Of a stretch of 64,000 bases of DNA, positions 1 to 12,633 are shown one piece after another. Origin of the DNA: Aequitasia blattaphilus (GTDB lineage: Bacteria; Bacillota; Clostridia; Lachnospirales; Lachnospiraceae); the NCBI RefSeq assembly GCF_024721305.1, contig NZ_JAMXOD010000002.1:124001-188000 (forward strand), written 5' to 3'. The notes under the pieces were generated by a model that made no database searches, was not told where the DNA came from, and was given only the letters and a program-made list of their open reading frames with translations. How positions within the stretch are numbered: position 1 is the first letter of the stretch; every line of letters starts with the position of its first letter. The position numbers and the translations under genes were made by a program.

Positions 1-171
1 AAAAGGATTTACTCCCTTCGTAATCAAAAGTGCCGTTACAGCTGCTCCCAACGGAAAACTTCCATCCACTGTCAAATCAGGAAAATCCAATATCTTATAG
101 GTGATATAAACCCCCAACCCTAAAATCCCATAAATTAGTCCTTGCTCTAATATGGATATCAAAAAACTCAT
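1..171 (-). CDS. ABC transporter permease, N-terminal part (TrpY-like)
   Basis: This is the first 57 codons of a gene that runs off the left edge. The start ATG directly follows the TAA of the substrate-binding protein gene, with no spacer, so the two are co-transcribed and probably translationally coupled. The visible protein begins MSFLISILEQGLIYGILGLG and continues through a hydrophobic stretch to a DFPDLTVDGSF motif. That motif is characteristic of the permease family (COG4120) that partners COG2984-type binding proteins. It would form the membrane channel of the importer whose solute receptor is encoded just upstream. The family call rests on the N-terminus and on the partner gene. Confidence 0.8.
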   Translation of the reverse strand, partial: MSFLISILEQGLIYGILGLGVYITYKILDFPDLTVDGSFPLGAAVTALLITKGVNPF

Positions 172-1185
172 TTACTTCACCTCAATACTTTCAAAGCTTT
201 CTACTGCTGTATCCATCAATTCATTACTGATTTTAATATCAAGATTTTTGGAAACCTCCAAATTTACATAAAACCCTGGTTCTGAAATTGTCTCGAATGG
301 TATTCCAGAGGCTTTTTCCTCTCCCTTTAGTATCTTTGCCGCCATTACCCCTGTTTGTTCTCCAAGAGCTATATAGTCAATCCCCTGTGCTGCAAGGCAG
401 CCAATCTTAACTTGTTCAATTTCACTTCCAAACACCGGAATGTTTTTCGCATTTGCCTTATCCAATATCCCTGGAAGGGATGCAACTACTGTATTATCTG
501 TTAGATTCGACACACAGTCTATCCCTGTAAGTAAAGTTTCTGTCGCAAGAGCAACCTCCGAAGTATTATTCACTCCCACCTCTTTTATTTCAAAATCAAA
601 CTCTGGTGCCAGCTCTTTATATTCTTCAATTGCTGCCACAGAATTCGCCTCACTTGTTGTATACATAATTCCAATCGTCTTTGCTTTTGGTAAAATCTCA
701 CGAATCATCTCCAACTGCTCTTTTACCGGAAGCTGATCTGAGGTTCCAGTTACTTCTCCCACTCCATTGCCATCTGCATCTGACAGTTCTGCCGCTACAG
801 GATCCGTTACTGCTGTGTAAACCACCGGAATATCTGTATCCATTGCCGCATTATAAGCACTTTGTGCACTAGGTGTTGCAATGGCACAAACCATATCCAC
901 TTTACCCGACACAAATCCGTCTGAAATTTGGGATACAACACCCATATCTGCTTGTCCGTTTTTATATTGAACTGTTAAGTTTTCTCCTTCAACAATTCCT
1001 TCTTTTTTTAAGCCCGCTAAAAAACCCTCTCTACAGTTATCCAAAGAACCATGCTCTGCAAACTGAGAAATACCGATTTCATAGCTTTCCTTTCCCTCTT
1101 CTTTTGTTTCTTGCTTCTGACAACCTACTGCTAATCCTGCTACTAATGCAACTCCTAATAATCCTGCTACGAATCTCTTTTTCAT
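172..1185 (-). CDS. trpX: ABC transporter substrate-binding lipoprotein, TrpX-like (337 aa)
   Basis: Predicted extracellular solute receptor of an ABC importer. A signal peptide ends in a lipobox with Cys22 (AVGC), so it should be lipid-anchored on the outer face of the membrane. The rest has the COG2984 bilobed receptor pattern, including the SQFAEHGSLDNCREGF motif near residues 40-55 and IGIMYTTSEANS near 171-182. The gene lies behind a T-box leader whose specifier reads TGG (tryptophan), which matches the known TrpXYZ group of tryptophan transporters. The permease gene follows without a gap. Tryptophan as substrate is inferred from the T-box and the family, not from binding residues. Confidence 0.88.
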   Translation of the reverse strand: MKKRFVAGLLGVALVAGLAVGCQKQETKEEGKESYEIGISQFAEHGSLDNCREGFLAGLKKEGIVEGENLTVQYKNGQADMGVVSQISDGFVSGKVDMVCAIATPSAQSAYNAAMDTDIPVVYTAVTDPVAAELSDADGNGVGEVTGTSDQLPVKEQLEMIREILPKAKTIGIMYTTSEANSVAAIEEYKELAPEFDFEIKEVGVNNTSEVALATETLLTGIDCVSNLTDNTVVASLPGILDKANAKNIPVFGSEIEQVKIGCLAAQGIDYIALGEQTGVMAAKILKGEEKASGIPFETISEPGFYVNLEVSKNLDIKISNELMDTAVESFESIEVK

Positions 1186-1217
1186 ATTTCATTTACCTTC
1201 CTTTTCTTTTTCATACT

Positions 1218-1491
1218 AAAAAACCGCCCCAAACCAAAGGTTTGAGGCGGTAATAATTAACTATTATCGCGGTACCACTCAAATTGACAAAATGTCCACT
1301 CGCTTATGTACAATCATACATACCAAATTGATAACGGGTTTGGTTCCCGACACACCATACTTTCCATTTCAGGCGGTCCTCAAAAGTCCATTCAATCTTC
1401 TTCTCATACAGCAATCCCACCACCTGCTGCTCTCTTAAATGATTTTCTGAAAATCTACTACTCTTTCTCATCGGTTTCTTTTATTAATACA
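1218..1491 (-). promoter_or_regulatory. T-box leader, tryptophan (UGG) specifier
   Basis: On the minus strand this 5' leader has the standard T-box layout. Stem I contains an AGTAG motif and an AGAGAGCAGC distal segment. The specifier loop reads GAATGGACTTTTGAG, with TGG at 1388-1390. The conserved T-box GAGTGGTACCGCG lies at 1268-1280. An intrinsic terminator hairpin (ACCGCCTCAAACC pairing with GGTTTGGGGCGGT, then a T-run) lies at 1218-1250, immediately before trpX. Uncharged tRNA-Trp should stabilise the antiterminator and switch on the importer. The specifier was placed by alignment with the Thr and Cys T-boxes in this window. Confidence 0.9.
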
Positions 1492-1492
1492 T

Positions 1493-1521
1493 AAGATACT
1501 CCAAATCCAAAGATTTGTCAA
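1493..1521 (-). promoter_or_regulatory. Sigma-A type promoter of the trpX T-box leader
   Basis: TTGACA (1516-1521), a 17-bp spacer and TATCTT (1493-1498) on the minus strand. It starts only a few bases after the stop codon of the upstream symporter gene, so trpX has its own promoter. Confidence 0.75.
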
Positions 1522-1526
1522 CACCT

Positions 1527-2912
1527 TTAATCCTCAATGATTGGAACAGGTGTATCATCTTTCTCGTCCAAATTGTTGATGTATTTTTTCGTTTCTGCCA
1601 CAATAACATTGGACAAGAGCAGGATTGCTACCAGGTTCGGTATCGCCATTAAAGCGTTCAATGTATCTGCAATCAACCATACAATATCAAGTGCTACAAT
1701 AGGCGCAATTGCTGCAACAGCAATGTAGAGAATCTTATATCCTACTAATACTTTGCTTCCTGCGAAATACTCAACACAACGTTCTCCATAATATGCCCAT
1801 CCAAGTACAGTAGAATAAGCAAAGGAAATAATTCCAAGCGTTAAGATGATTGGTCCAAGATAAGGAATCTGACTAAATGCCATGGATGTTAAAACACCAC
1901 CATTTGGAATTTCATCTGCATTAATCGTTGGATTTTTCATAATGGTTGAAACAAGTACAAGACCTGTCATCAAGCAAACAATAACCGTATCCCAGAACGT
2001 ACCTGTTGAAGAAACAAGAGCCTGACGGACTGGATTCCTTGTCTGAGCTGCTGCTGCTGCAATAGGAGCAGAACCCATACCAGATTCATTGGAGAAAAGT
2101 CCACGGGCAACACCAAAGCGCATTGCCATCAAAATACCAGATCCCACTAATCCACCTGCAAAAGCAGAAGGTTTAAACGCTGCTGTGCAAATAGCACCAA
2201 TTGCCGGGATAATGAAATCATAGTTGATAATTAAAATAATCAAACAGCCTAACACATAAAAAATTGCCATAAATGGAACCAGCTTTTCTGTAACTTTTGC
2301 AATGGATTTGATTCCGCCAAAGATTACGATTGCCGTTAGAAAAGCAACAACAAGTCCTACCACCAACGGAGGAACGTTAAAGTTTTCTTTTGCAACTGTT
2401 GCAATTGCATTTACCTGAGTCGCACATCCAATACCGAAGGATGCAATTCCACCAAATATTGCAAAAAGCATACCCAGCCACTTCATATTAAGACCACGCT
2501 CAAGAGCATACATTGCTCCACCTTGCATACGTCCGTCTTTCGTTTTTACTCTGTACTTAACTGCAATTAGTGATTCTGCATATTTCGTTGCCATGCCGAA
2601 AACACCACTTAACCAACACCACAGTACCGCTCCCGGTCCACCAAGAGCAATTGCCGTACCGACTCCTATAATATTACCCGTCCCAATCGTAGCGGCAAGA
2701 GCTGTTGTAAGCGCTCCGAACTGTGAAACTTCTCCCTCTGCATCAGGATCTTTTGTGACAGAAAGCTTAATACCCTTTGTAACAGATTTGATTTGAATGA
2801 ACCCCAATCGAAATGTCATAAACACATGAGTTCCCAGTAATAAGATAATCATGGGCCATCCCCATACGACCGAATTAATTTTACCAATCACTTCATTTAA
2901 TGTCTCTAACAT
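1527..2912 (-). CDS. agcS: Alanine/glycine:cation symporter family protein (461 aa)
   Basis: Polytopic membrane transporter of the AGCS (sodium:alanine symporter) family, importing alanine or glycine with Na+ or H+. About ten hydrophobic helices are visible. Family motifs include GTGNIIGVGTAIALGGPGA in the N-terminal third and RGLFSNESGMGSAPIAAAAA in the middle. The start is the ATG preceded by AGGAGGG five bases upstream; an in-frame codon 24 bases further upstream has no ribosome site. The gene stands alone between the trpX leader and the folate genes. Substrate preference cannot be read from the sequence. Confidence 0.9.
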   Translation of the reverse strand: MLETLNEVIGKINSVVWGWPMIILLLGTHVFMTFRLGFIQIKSVTKGIKLSVTKDPDAEGEVSQFGALTTALAATIGTGNIIGVGTAIALGGPGAVLWCWLSGVFGMATKYAESLIAVKYRVKTKDGRMQGGAMYALERGLNMKWLGMLFAIFGGIASFGIGCATQVNAIATVAKENFNVPPLVVGLVVAFLTAIVIFGGIKSIAKVTEKLVPFMAIFYVLGCLIILIINYDFIIPAIGAICTAAFKPSAFAGGLVGSGILMAMRFGVARGLFSNESGMGSAPIAAAAAQTRNPVRQALVSSTGTFWDTVIVCLMTGLVLVSTIMKNPTINADEIPNGGVLTSMAFSQIPYLGPIILTLGIISFAYSTVLGWAYYGERCVEYFAGSKVLVGYKILYIAVAAIAPIVALDIVWLIADTLNALMAIPNLVAILLLSNVIVAETKKYINNLDEKDDTPVPIIED

Positions 2913-3053
2913 AAAAACCCTCCTTCTCTCCCACACCTATTATAGTATTGTGTTCATAGTAGTTCTTTGTCTAAGCACATTCTACAATGATTGGAAAAAT
3001 AAGGCAATACTTTTGAGCAATTTGCATAGTTGACAGTCATTTCACAAAGAAAA

Positions 3054-3069
3054 AGAATCTTAAGATTCT
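3054..3069 (-). terminator. Possible terminator after folD
   Basis: A perfect 16-bp palindrome, AGAATCTTAAGATTCT, lies one base after the folD stop codon and is followed on the minus strand by TTTTCTTTG. The stem is short and AT-rich, so it is a modest candidate for the end of the one-carbon operon. Confidence 0.5.
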
Positions 3070-3070
3070 C

Positions 3071-3913
3071 TTAAGATTCTGCTGATTCTATTACGTGTTT
3101 TGCTAAAACAGAGGATGTAACACTTCCGGTTCCTCCTGGAGTCGGACTAATATATGAAGCCAATGGCTCTACCTGTTCGTAGTCTACGTCGCCACAAAGC
3201 TTTCCTTCTTCGTCTACATTGATTCCCACATCTACAACCACACAGCCTTCTGACACCATAGAAGCTTTTATCATTTTGGGCACTCCTGCTGCAGCCACCA
3301 ATATTTCAGCTCCTTTACATGTGTCTTCTAAATTCTTCGTTCTGGTATGGCAAATCGTCACCGTGGCATTTTCCTGCAGAAACAGTATAGAAAGGGGTTT
3401 CCCAACCACACTGCTTCGTCCTACAATGACAACCTCTTTTCCTTCAATTGGAATTTCAAAATGCTTCAGCATCTCAATCACTCCTGCAGGCGTGCATGGA
3501 GCCACTCCCTTCTTGTCATTCGCAAACACTCTTCCCATGTTAACTGGACTCATACCATCTACATCTTTTCGTGGATGAATCCTCTCTTTAACGGGCTCAA
3601 TATTTAAATGCTTTGGCAATGGCTGAAACACCAGAATTCCATGAACCTTATTGGATACATTCAATTCATCAAACTTTTTTTCAAAGTCTTCCTGTGTTAC
3701 ATCTTCGGGGAGAACCGCTGTTTCACACACAACTCCAAGACCCTCCAGTCTCTTTTTGGCACCTCTTTCATAGGATAAGTCTTCTTCTTTTTCTCCTACT
3801 CTAAGAATTGCCAGACTTGGAATAATTCCAGATTCCTTTAATTTTTCCACACGAAAGATTAATTCGTTTTTCATGGACTTTGCCACTTCCATGCCCTTCA
3901 TTACTACAGCCAT
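3071..3913 (-). CDS. folD: Methylenetetrahydrofolate dehydrogenase, FolD family, probably without cyclohydrolase activity (280 aa)
   Basis: Cytoplasmic one-carbon enzyme interconverting methylene- and methenyl-tetrahydrofolate. The Rossmann motif VVIVGRSSVVGKPLS, the KDVDG motif (116-120) and the C-terminal PTPGGTGSVTSS are present. The bifunctional family has a YxxxK motif whose lysine (human Lys56) is essential for the cyclohydrolase step. An ungapped alignment puts Ala52 there (SYERGAKKR). The usual VQLPLP is VFQPLP, so the supporting glutamine (human Gln100) is Phe96. This looks like a dehydrogenase-only FolD. The start is the second in-frame ATG, seven bases after AGGAGG; the first ATG is only one base from it. 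fchA lies 11 bases upstream and could supply the hydrolysis step. Confidence 0.9.
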   Translation of the reverse strand: MAVVMKGMEVAKSMKNELIFRVEKLKESGIIPSLAILRVGEKEEDLSYERGAKKRLEGLGVVCETAVLPEDVTQEDFEKKFDELNVSNKVHGILVFQPLPKHLNIEPVKERIHPRKDVDGMSPVNMGRVFANDKKGVAPCTPAGVIEMLKHFEIPIEGKEVVIVGRSSVVGKPLSILFLQENATVTICHTRTKNLEDTCKGAEILVAAAGVPKMIKASMVSEGCVVVDVGINVDEEGKLCGDVDYEQVEPLASYISPTPGGTGSVTSSVLAKHVIESAES

Positions 3914-3924
3914 TCTCATTCCTC

Positions 3925-4551
3925 CTATTTTAATTGTCCTAATACCTTCTGATAGATTTGTTTTTTCAATTCTTCAGATTTTAGTATGATTTTCTCCGCA
4001 TAAAGATTAAGTTCCCTGGCCTTTTCTTTATCTTTCATACTCTTCGTATTGATAAAGACATTTAAGGAGGCGCCTTCCACTGCACTGTGGGCAAAAAGAA
4101 TTCCTACGCCTACATCACTGATTGCCATAACGCTTCCTTTTTCACCTAGTTCATCTAACAACTCTTCAATCTCAAGAGCTGTTTCCATGATAGCCAATGG
4201 TGCTGTTGTGGCATTCAATAGGGCTTCTTCCATAATTCTAGCCTTTTCTTCCTTTTCCTCTTCCGTATTTGCCGGAAGACCATAGGCTCTTGATAATGGT
4301 TCAAACACCTTTGCATCTTCATCTGTTAAATGGATCATTTTTTTCTTTAAAATCTGAAGCTGATCCATTGCACTTTTAACATCTTCTTCGACTGCTGCAT
4401 ATTTCTTCTTTCCAACTGTCAAATTCCCTACCATAAGTCCAAGAGCCGCTCCTAAAGCACCGACTGCTGCCGATGCTCCTCCGCCTCCGGGAACCGGATT
4501 TTTTGAAGATAACTCCTCGATAAATTCCGTTGCTTTCTTTTCTAACATCAT
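3925..4551 (-). CDS. fchA: Methenyltetrahydrofolate cyclohydrolase / cyclodeaminase family protein, FchA (208 aa)
   Basis: Small all-helical cytoplasmic enzyme of the cyclodeaminase/cyclohydrolase family, which includes formimino-THF cyclodeaminase and the methenyl-THF cyclohydrolase FchA. The family signature NPVPGGGGASAAVGALGAAL lies near residues 18-37, followed by MVGNLTVGKKKY. Its place directly before a FolD lacking the cyclohydrolase lysine favours the cyclohydrolase role over histidine degradation; no other histidine-utilisation genes are near. The start chosen is an ATG eight bases after GGAGG. An upstream in-frame GTG overlaps the aldo/keto reductase stop codon but lies inside the ribosome site. 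Confidence 0.88.
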   Translation of the reverse strand: MMLEKKATEFIEELSSKNPVPGGGGASAAVGALGAALGLMVGNLTVGKKKYAAVEEDVKSAMDQLQILKKKMIHLTDEDAKVFEPLSRAYGLPANTEEEKEEKARIMEEALLNATTAPLAIMETALEIEELLDELGEKGSVMAISDVGVGILFAHSAVEGASLNVFINTKSMKDKEKARELNLYAEKIILKSEELKKQIYQKVLGQLK

Positions 4552-4565
4552 CCCGTTATCCTCCA

Positions 4566-5393
4566 CTAAAAATCAAAAGAATCCGGGTCTGGACCCGTTC
4601 TTAAATTCTGATTTAAGCTACTAATTTTCTCCATATCCTCTTTACTAAGTTCAAAGTCAAACACCTGAATATTAGAAATAATACGTTCCTTTTTCGCAGA
4701 CTTTGGAATCACAGCGATTCCGTTTTGAATTTCATACCGAAGAATAATCTGTGCCGGAGTCTTTTCATATTTTTCAGAAAGAGCCACTAAAATGTCCTCT
4801 CCAAATAAATTATCTTTGTTTCTTCCCAAAGGACTCCATGCCTGTGGCAAAATGTTCTTTGATTTCAAATACTTCCTGAGAGGCTCCTGAGTCAGCCTTG
4901 GATGGCATTCTATTTGATTGACTGCCGGAACCACTTTTGCACATTTCAGTAATTCCTCTATATGGTAATCCTGAAAATTACTTACTCCAATGGTTCGGAT
5001 TCTCTTCTCTTCATATAATTCTTCCAAGACCCTCCAAGCTTCCTGATATCCTTCTGCCGGCCAGTGAATCAAGTACATATCCAGATAGTCCAGACCCAGG
5101 TTCTCCAAGCTTCTTTCGAAAGCTTCTTTTACCTTCCCGCCTCGAACATCATCATTCCAAACTTTTGTGGTAACAAAAATTTCTTCTCTTGCCACGCCGC
5201 ATTGTTTGATTCCTTTGCCTACGCTTTTTTCATTTCCATAAAACATAGCAGTATCAATCAATCGGTACCCAGCTTCTACAGCATATTGAACTGATTGTAT
5301 TGTTTCTTCGCCATCTTCTGTTTTGTAAACGCCCAGTCCCAAGACTGGCATCTCAACTCCATTGTTAAGCACATACTTTTTTTGAGTATCCAT
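4566..5393 (-). CDS. Aldo/keto reductase (275 aa)
   Basis: NAD(P)H-dependent cytoplasmic oxidoreductase of the 2,5-diketo-D-gluconate reductase branch of the aldo/keto reductase superfamily. The catalytic tetrad is visible in order: Asp in YRLIDTAMFYGNE, Tyr in the same motif, Lys in VTTKVWN and His in YLIHWPAEGY. The C-terminal cofactor motif IAVIPKSAKKERI is also present. Length matches the family. It is the first gene of the operon that continues with fchA and folD, with only 14 bases before the fchA start. The physiological substrate cannot be predicted, and a functional link to folate is not established. Confidence 0.9.
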   Translation of the reverse strand: MDTQKKYVLNNGVEMPVLGLGVYKTEDGEETIQSVQYAVEAGYRLIDTAMFYGNEKSVGKGIKQCGVAREEIFVTTKVWNDDVRGGKVKEAFERSLENLGLDYLDMYLIHWPAEGYQEAWRVLEELYEEKRIRTIGVSNFQDYHIEELLKCAKVVPAVNQIECHPRLTQEPLRKYLKSKNILPQAWSPLGRNKDNLFGEDILVALSEKYEKTPAQIILRYEIQNGIAVIPKSAKKERIISNIQVFDFELSKEDMEKISSLNQNLRTGPDPDSFDF

Positions 5394-5422
5394 TCATTTT
5401 CCACCTTTCCTACTATTTTGGT

Positions 5423-5451
5423 AGTGTATCTTAAAAGTAGAAAAATTTCAA
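5423..5451 (-). promoter_or_regulatory. Candidate promoter of the aldo/keto reductase-fchA-folD operon
   Basis: TTGAAA (5446-5451), a 17-bp spacer and TACACT (5423-5428) on the minus strand, placed in the 62-bp gap just after the ptsI stop codon. Confidence 0.55.
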
Positions 5452-5455
5452 TACT

Positions 5456-8505
<3,050 letters not shown>

Positions 8506-8513
8506 TCAGCATT

Positions 8514-10507
<1,994 letters not shown>

Positions 10508-10529
10508 TTCACTATTATGATCTTTCTTT

Positions 10530-10787
10530 TTACAAATTTCCTTCAAAAAAATCTTTCATTCCTTGTACTGCAGCTTCCTCGTCTTCTCCCTCCACTTCAA
10601 CGGTGATAGAGTCATTTTGTTTAATACCGAGGCTCATTAGGGCTAATAACTTTGTCCCAGCTGCCTCTCGTTCTCCTTTCTTAACCACAATCTTTGAAGT
10701 ATACTTACCGGCCTCCTTTACAAGTAATCCGGCTGGTCTTGCATGCATTCCAATCTCGTCCGTAATCACATACTCAAAACTCTTCAT
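10530..10787 (-). CDS. ptsH: HPr family phosphocarrier protein lacking the Ser46 site (85 aa)
   Basis: Small cytoplasmic PTS phosphocarrier that takes phosphate from EI on His15 (GMHARPAG, His at exactly position 15) and passes it to EIIA. In low-GC Gram-positives HPr is also phosphorylated on Ser46 by HPrK for carbon catabolite repression, in a motif like NLKSIMGVMSLG. Here the aligned segment is AGTKLLALMSLG and residue 46 is lysine. It should therefore work as a phosphocarrier but not as a HPrK substrate or CcpA corepressor. It lies between the HAD gene and the RAT site of bglP, inside the beta-glucoside regulon. Confidence 0.92.
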   Translation of the reverse strand: MKSFEYVITDEIGMHARPAGLLVKEAGKYTSKIVVKKGEREAAGTKLLALMSLGIKQNDSITVEVEGEDEEAAVQGMKDFFEGNL

Positions 10788-10815
10788 AATTCTGTTTCTC
10801 CCTTCTCTTTTTTCT

Positions 10816-11634
10816 CTATATTAATTTTAATAGATTCATTGCTTTATACACCCCATCTGCTTCCTGTGTATCTGTCACATAATCTGCCACTTTTTTTAGT
10901 GCATCTATTCCATTGCCCATAGCCACTCCAATGCCTGCACTTTGAATCATTTCCATATCATTGTATCCATCACCAAAGGCAACTACGTTCTTTTTTTCAT
11001 ATCTACAATGTTTTATAATTCTCTCCATGGCTTTCGCTTTTGTAACACCCTTTTTTTGTATTTCTCCATCTTCATAATCTCTTCCTTGTACAACACTATT
11101 TGGAAGAAAGTCAAATTCCGTCTGGAAATTCTCAATCATTTCTTTGTGATAGTCTCCTTGACTAAAATACATAATTTTGTTGATTGTATCAATCTCCTTC
11201 AAATCTTTAACTTGGATAAATTCTTCCATAATTTCAGCGACTTGCTCCGCAGGAAAATACCCATCTCTCAAAATCTTATTTCTTACTTTTTCATGACCAC
11301 TCGCCGTCAAATAAGAGCCTTCGTTGTTTTCCAGTACCGCTGCTATTTCATTATTCATGGATATGAAATCAAGAAGTCTGTGTACCACATCTCTATCCAT
11401 TTCTTCTTTTAAAATCACTTTGTTTCTATACTCTCCATAGATTCCGCTGCCTAAAACAAATCCATCCCATGCTATTTTACTCAGCTCTTTTGGCAGGCTT
11501 CCTTTCGAACGCCCAGAAGCAATGATTAGTTCATGACCCTTTCCTTTGGCCTTATTCAACGCTTCTATGGTTTTAGGTGACAATTTCCCATCACCTCCCA
11601 GTAATGTCCCATCTATATCGAAAAACAATATCAT
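10816..11634 (-). CDS. HAD-family hydrolase, Cof type (272 aa)
   Basis: Cytoplasmic sugar-phosphate phosphatase-like protein of the HAD IIB (Cof) subfamily. Motif I is FFDIDGTLL at the N-terminus, motif II is IIASGRS, and the C-terminal FGDGYNDMEMIQSAGIGVAMGN carries the metal-binding aspartates. Length is typical. It overlaps licT by four bases and is followed 28 bases later by HPr, so it belongs to the first part of the beta-glucoside regulon. A role in removing phosphorylated sugar by-products is plausible but is inferred only from context. Confidence 0.88.
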   Translation of the reverse strand: MILFFDIDGTLLGGDGKLSPKTIEALNKAKGKGHELIIASGRSKGSLPKELSKIAWDGFVLGSGIYGEYRNKVILKEEMDRDVVHRLLDFISMNNEIAAVLENNEGSYLTASGHEKVRNKILRDGYFPAEQVAEIMEEFIQVKDLKEIDTINKIMYFSQGDYHKEMIENFQTEFDFLPNSVVQGRDYEDGEIQKKGVTKAKAMERIIKHCRYEKKNVVAFGDGYNDMEMIQSAGIGVAMGNGIDALKKVADYVTDTQEADGVYKAMNLLKLI

Positions 11635-12461
11635 CCTTTTGTTATCCTTTCAATTTGTATTGTCAAATCCAGGATTTCACTGGAGCTGACCTCTATTTCA
11701 TATTCTTTTTTTATAAAATCAGCAATTCGTTTTACACATAGATAAGATTTATGATACCTTTCTGTAACCACTTGCTCGATTACTTCGTCCTGTGCCTGTG
11801 TCATCTCGCCGCCAATAACTCTTTGCGCAAAATATTTTATGTATGTCAGGAAATGCTCTGCCTCTGGAGAATCCTCTTCTAATTCAATTCCAAAGAAATA
11901 CTGAATGATTTTTAATGTGCTTTGAATCAGCTTTGCAATATTGATTGTTTCTGGTAAATCATTCCCCAGTCTTGCATTGATGAAATGCAATGCAATGGAC
12001 GCCGCTTCATCCTTGGGCATATCTGTCCCTAGTCTTTCATTAATCAAGAGAACCGCCTCCTCCCCGACACGATACTCCTTTTTGTAAAGTCTCTTAATAT
12101 CGTAAAGCAACGGGTTATGGAATTGAATATTCTCCCTTTGTCTCTCTCTGGCAAAATTGATATGATCGGTTAGGGTAAGGTAAATACTCTCCTGGATTTT
12201 ATCTTTGATATAAGTCTTTGCATTTTTAACAATCTCTGTAACCAGCTCAAAAATCTCCAATGGAATTTCACTTAATAAATCCTCGAACCGTTGCGCTTCT
12301 CCTTTTCCCTCCATACGGAAGATCTTTTCAATCTTATCCTCTTCTATCCTCATTCCAACTTTTTTCCCGAATCCAATGCCTCGTCCCATTACGATAATTT
12401 CTCTGTTTTTATGGTCTAAGGAGCTGATAATGTTATTATTAATTATTTTTAATATTTCCAT
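11631..12461 (-). CDS. licT: PRD-containing transcriptional antiterminator, LicT/BglG family (276 aa)
   Basis: RNA-binding antiterminator for the beta-glucoside operon. The co-antiterminator domain (1-55) has INNNIISSL and VMGRGIGFGKKVG. PRD1 keeps both histidines of the family: LTDHINFA and IALHFINA. PRD2 has lost both: the LicT motif THLKFFAQR reads TYIKYFAQR (His207 to Tyr) and LTIHIERV reads LTIQIERI (His269 to Gln). PRD2 is where HPr~P normally activates LicT, so only EII-dependent control through PRD1 should remain. The start is an ATG eight bases after AAGGAGG. Its own transcript begins with a RAT/terminator, giving autoregulation. Confidence 0.92.
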   Translation of the reverse strand: MEILKIINNNIISSLDHKNREIIVMGRGIGFGKKVGMRIEEDKIEKIFRMEGKGEAQRFEDLLSEIPLEIFELVTEIVKNAKTYIKDKIQESIYLTLTDHINFARERQRENIQFHNPLLYDIKRLYKKEYRVGEEAVLLINERLGTDMPKDEAASIALHFINARLGNDLPETINIAKLIQSTLKIIQYFFGIELEEDSPEAEHFLTYIKYFAQRVIGGEMTQAQDEVIEQVVTERYHKSYLCVKRIADFIKKEYEIEVSSSEILDLTIQIERITKG

Positions 12462-12480
12462 CTTCCTCTCCTCCTTATCG

Positions 12481-12548
12481 AAAAAAACCACCTAAAAACA
12501 TTAATGAGATTAATGCTCTAGATGGTTTTGCCGTTTCCGTAACAATCC
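12481..12548 (-). promoter_or_regulatory. RAT antiterminator site and terminator before licT
   Basis: The RAT core lies at 12524-12548 on the minus strand (GGATTGTTACGG, then AAACGGCAAAACC). It overlaps a terminator in which AACCATCTA pairs with TAGGTGGTT around an inner CATTAAT/ATTAATG stem, followed by a T-run ending near 12481. LicT should control its own synthesis here. Confidence 0.92.
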
Positions 12549-12568
12549 ATAAATCTTCTGTTAGGACA

Positions 12569-12597
12569 ACCTTATCAAACATGCTTTCGTTTGTCAA
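12569..12597 (-). promoter_or_regulatory. Promoter of the licT / beta-glucoside regulon
   Basis: TTGACA (12592-12597), a 17-bp spacer and TAAGGT (12569-12574) on the minus strand, about 20 bases before the RAT core. No CRE-like palindrome was recognised by eye next to it. Confidence 0.75.
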
Positions 12598-12633
12598 TTT
12601 GAAATGTTCATTTTGTGTCTTTTCTACAAAATA

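Noticed and set aside
10530-10787. Crh instead of HPr
   Set aside because: Crh lacks His15 and keeps Ser46. This protein has His15 and lacks Ser46, the opposite pattern.
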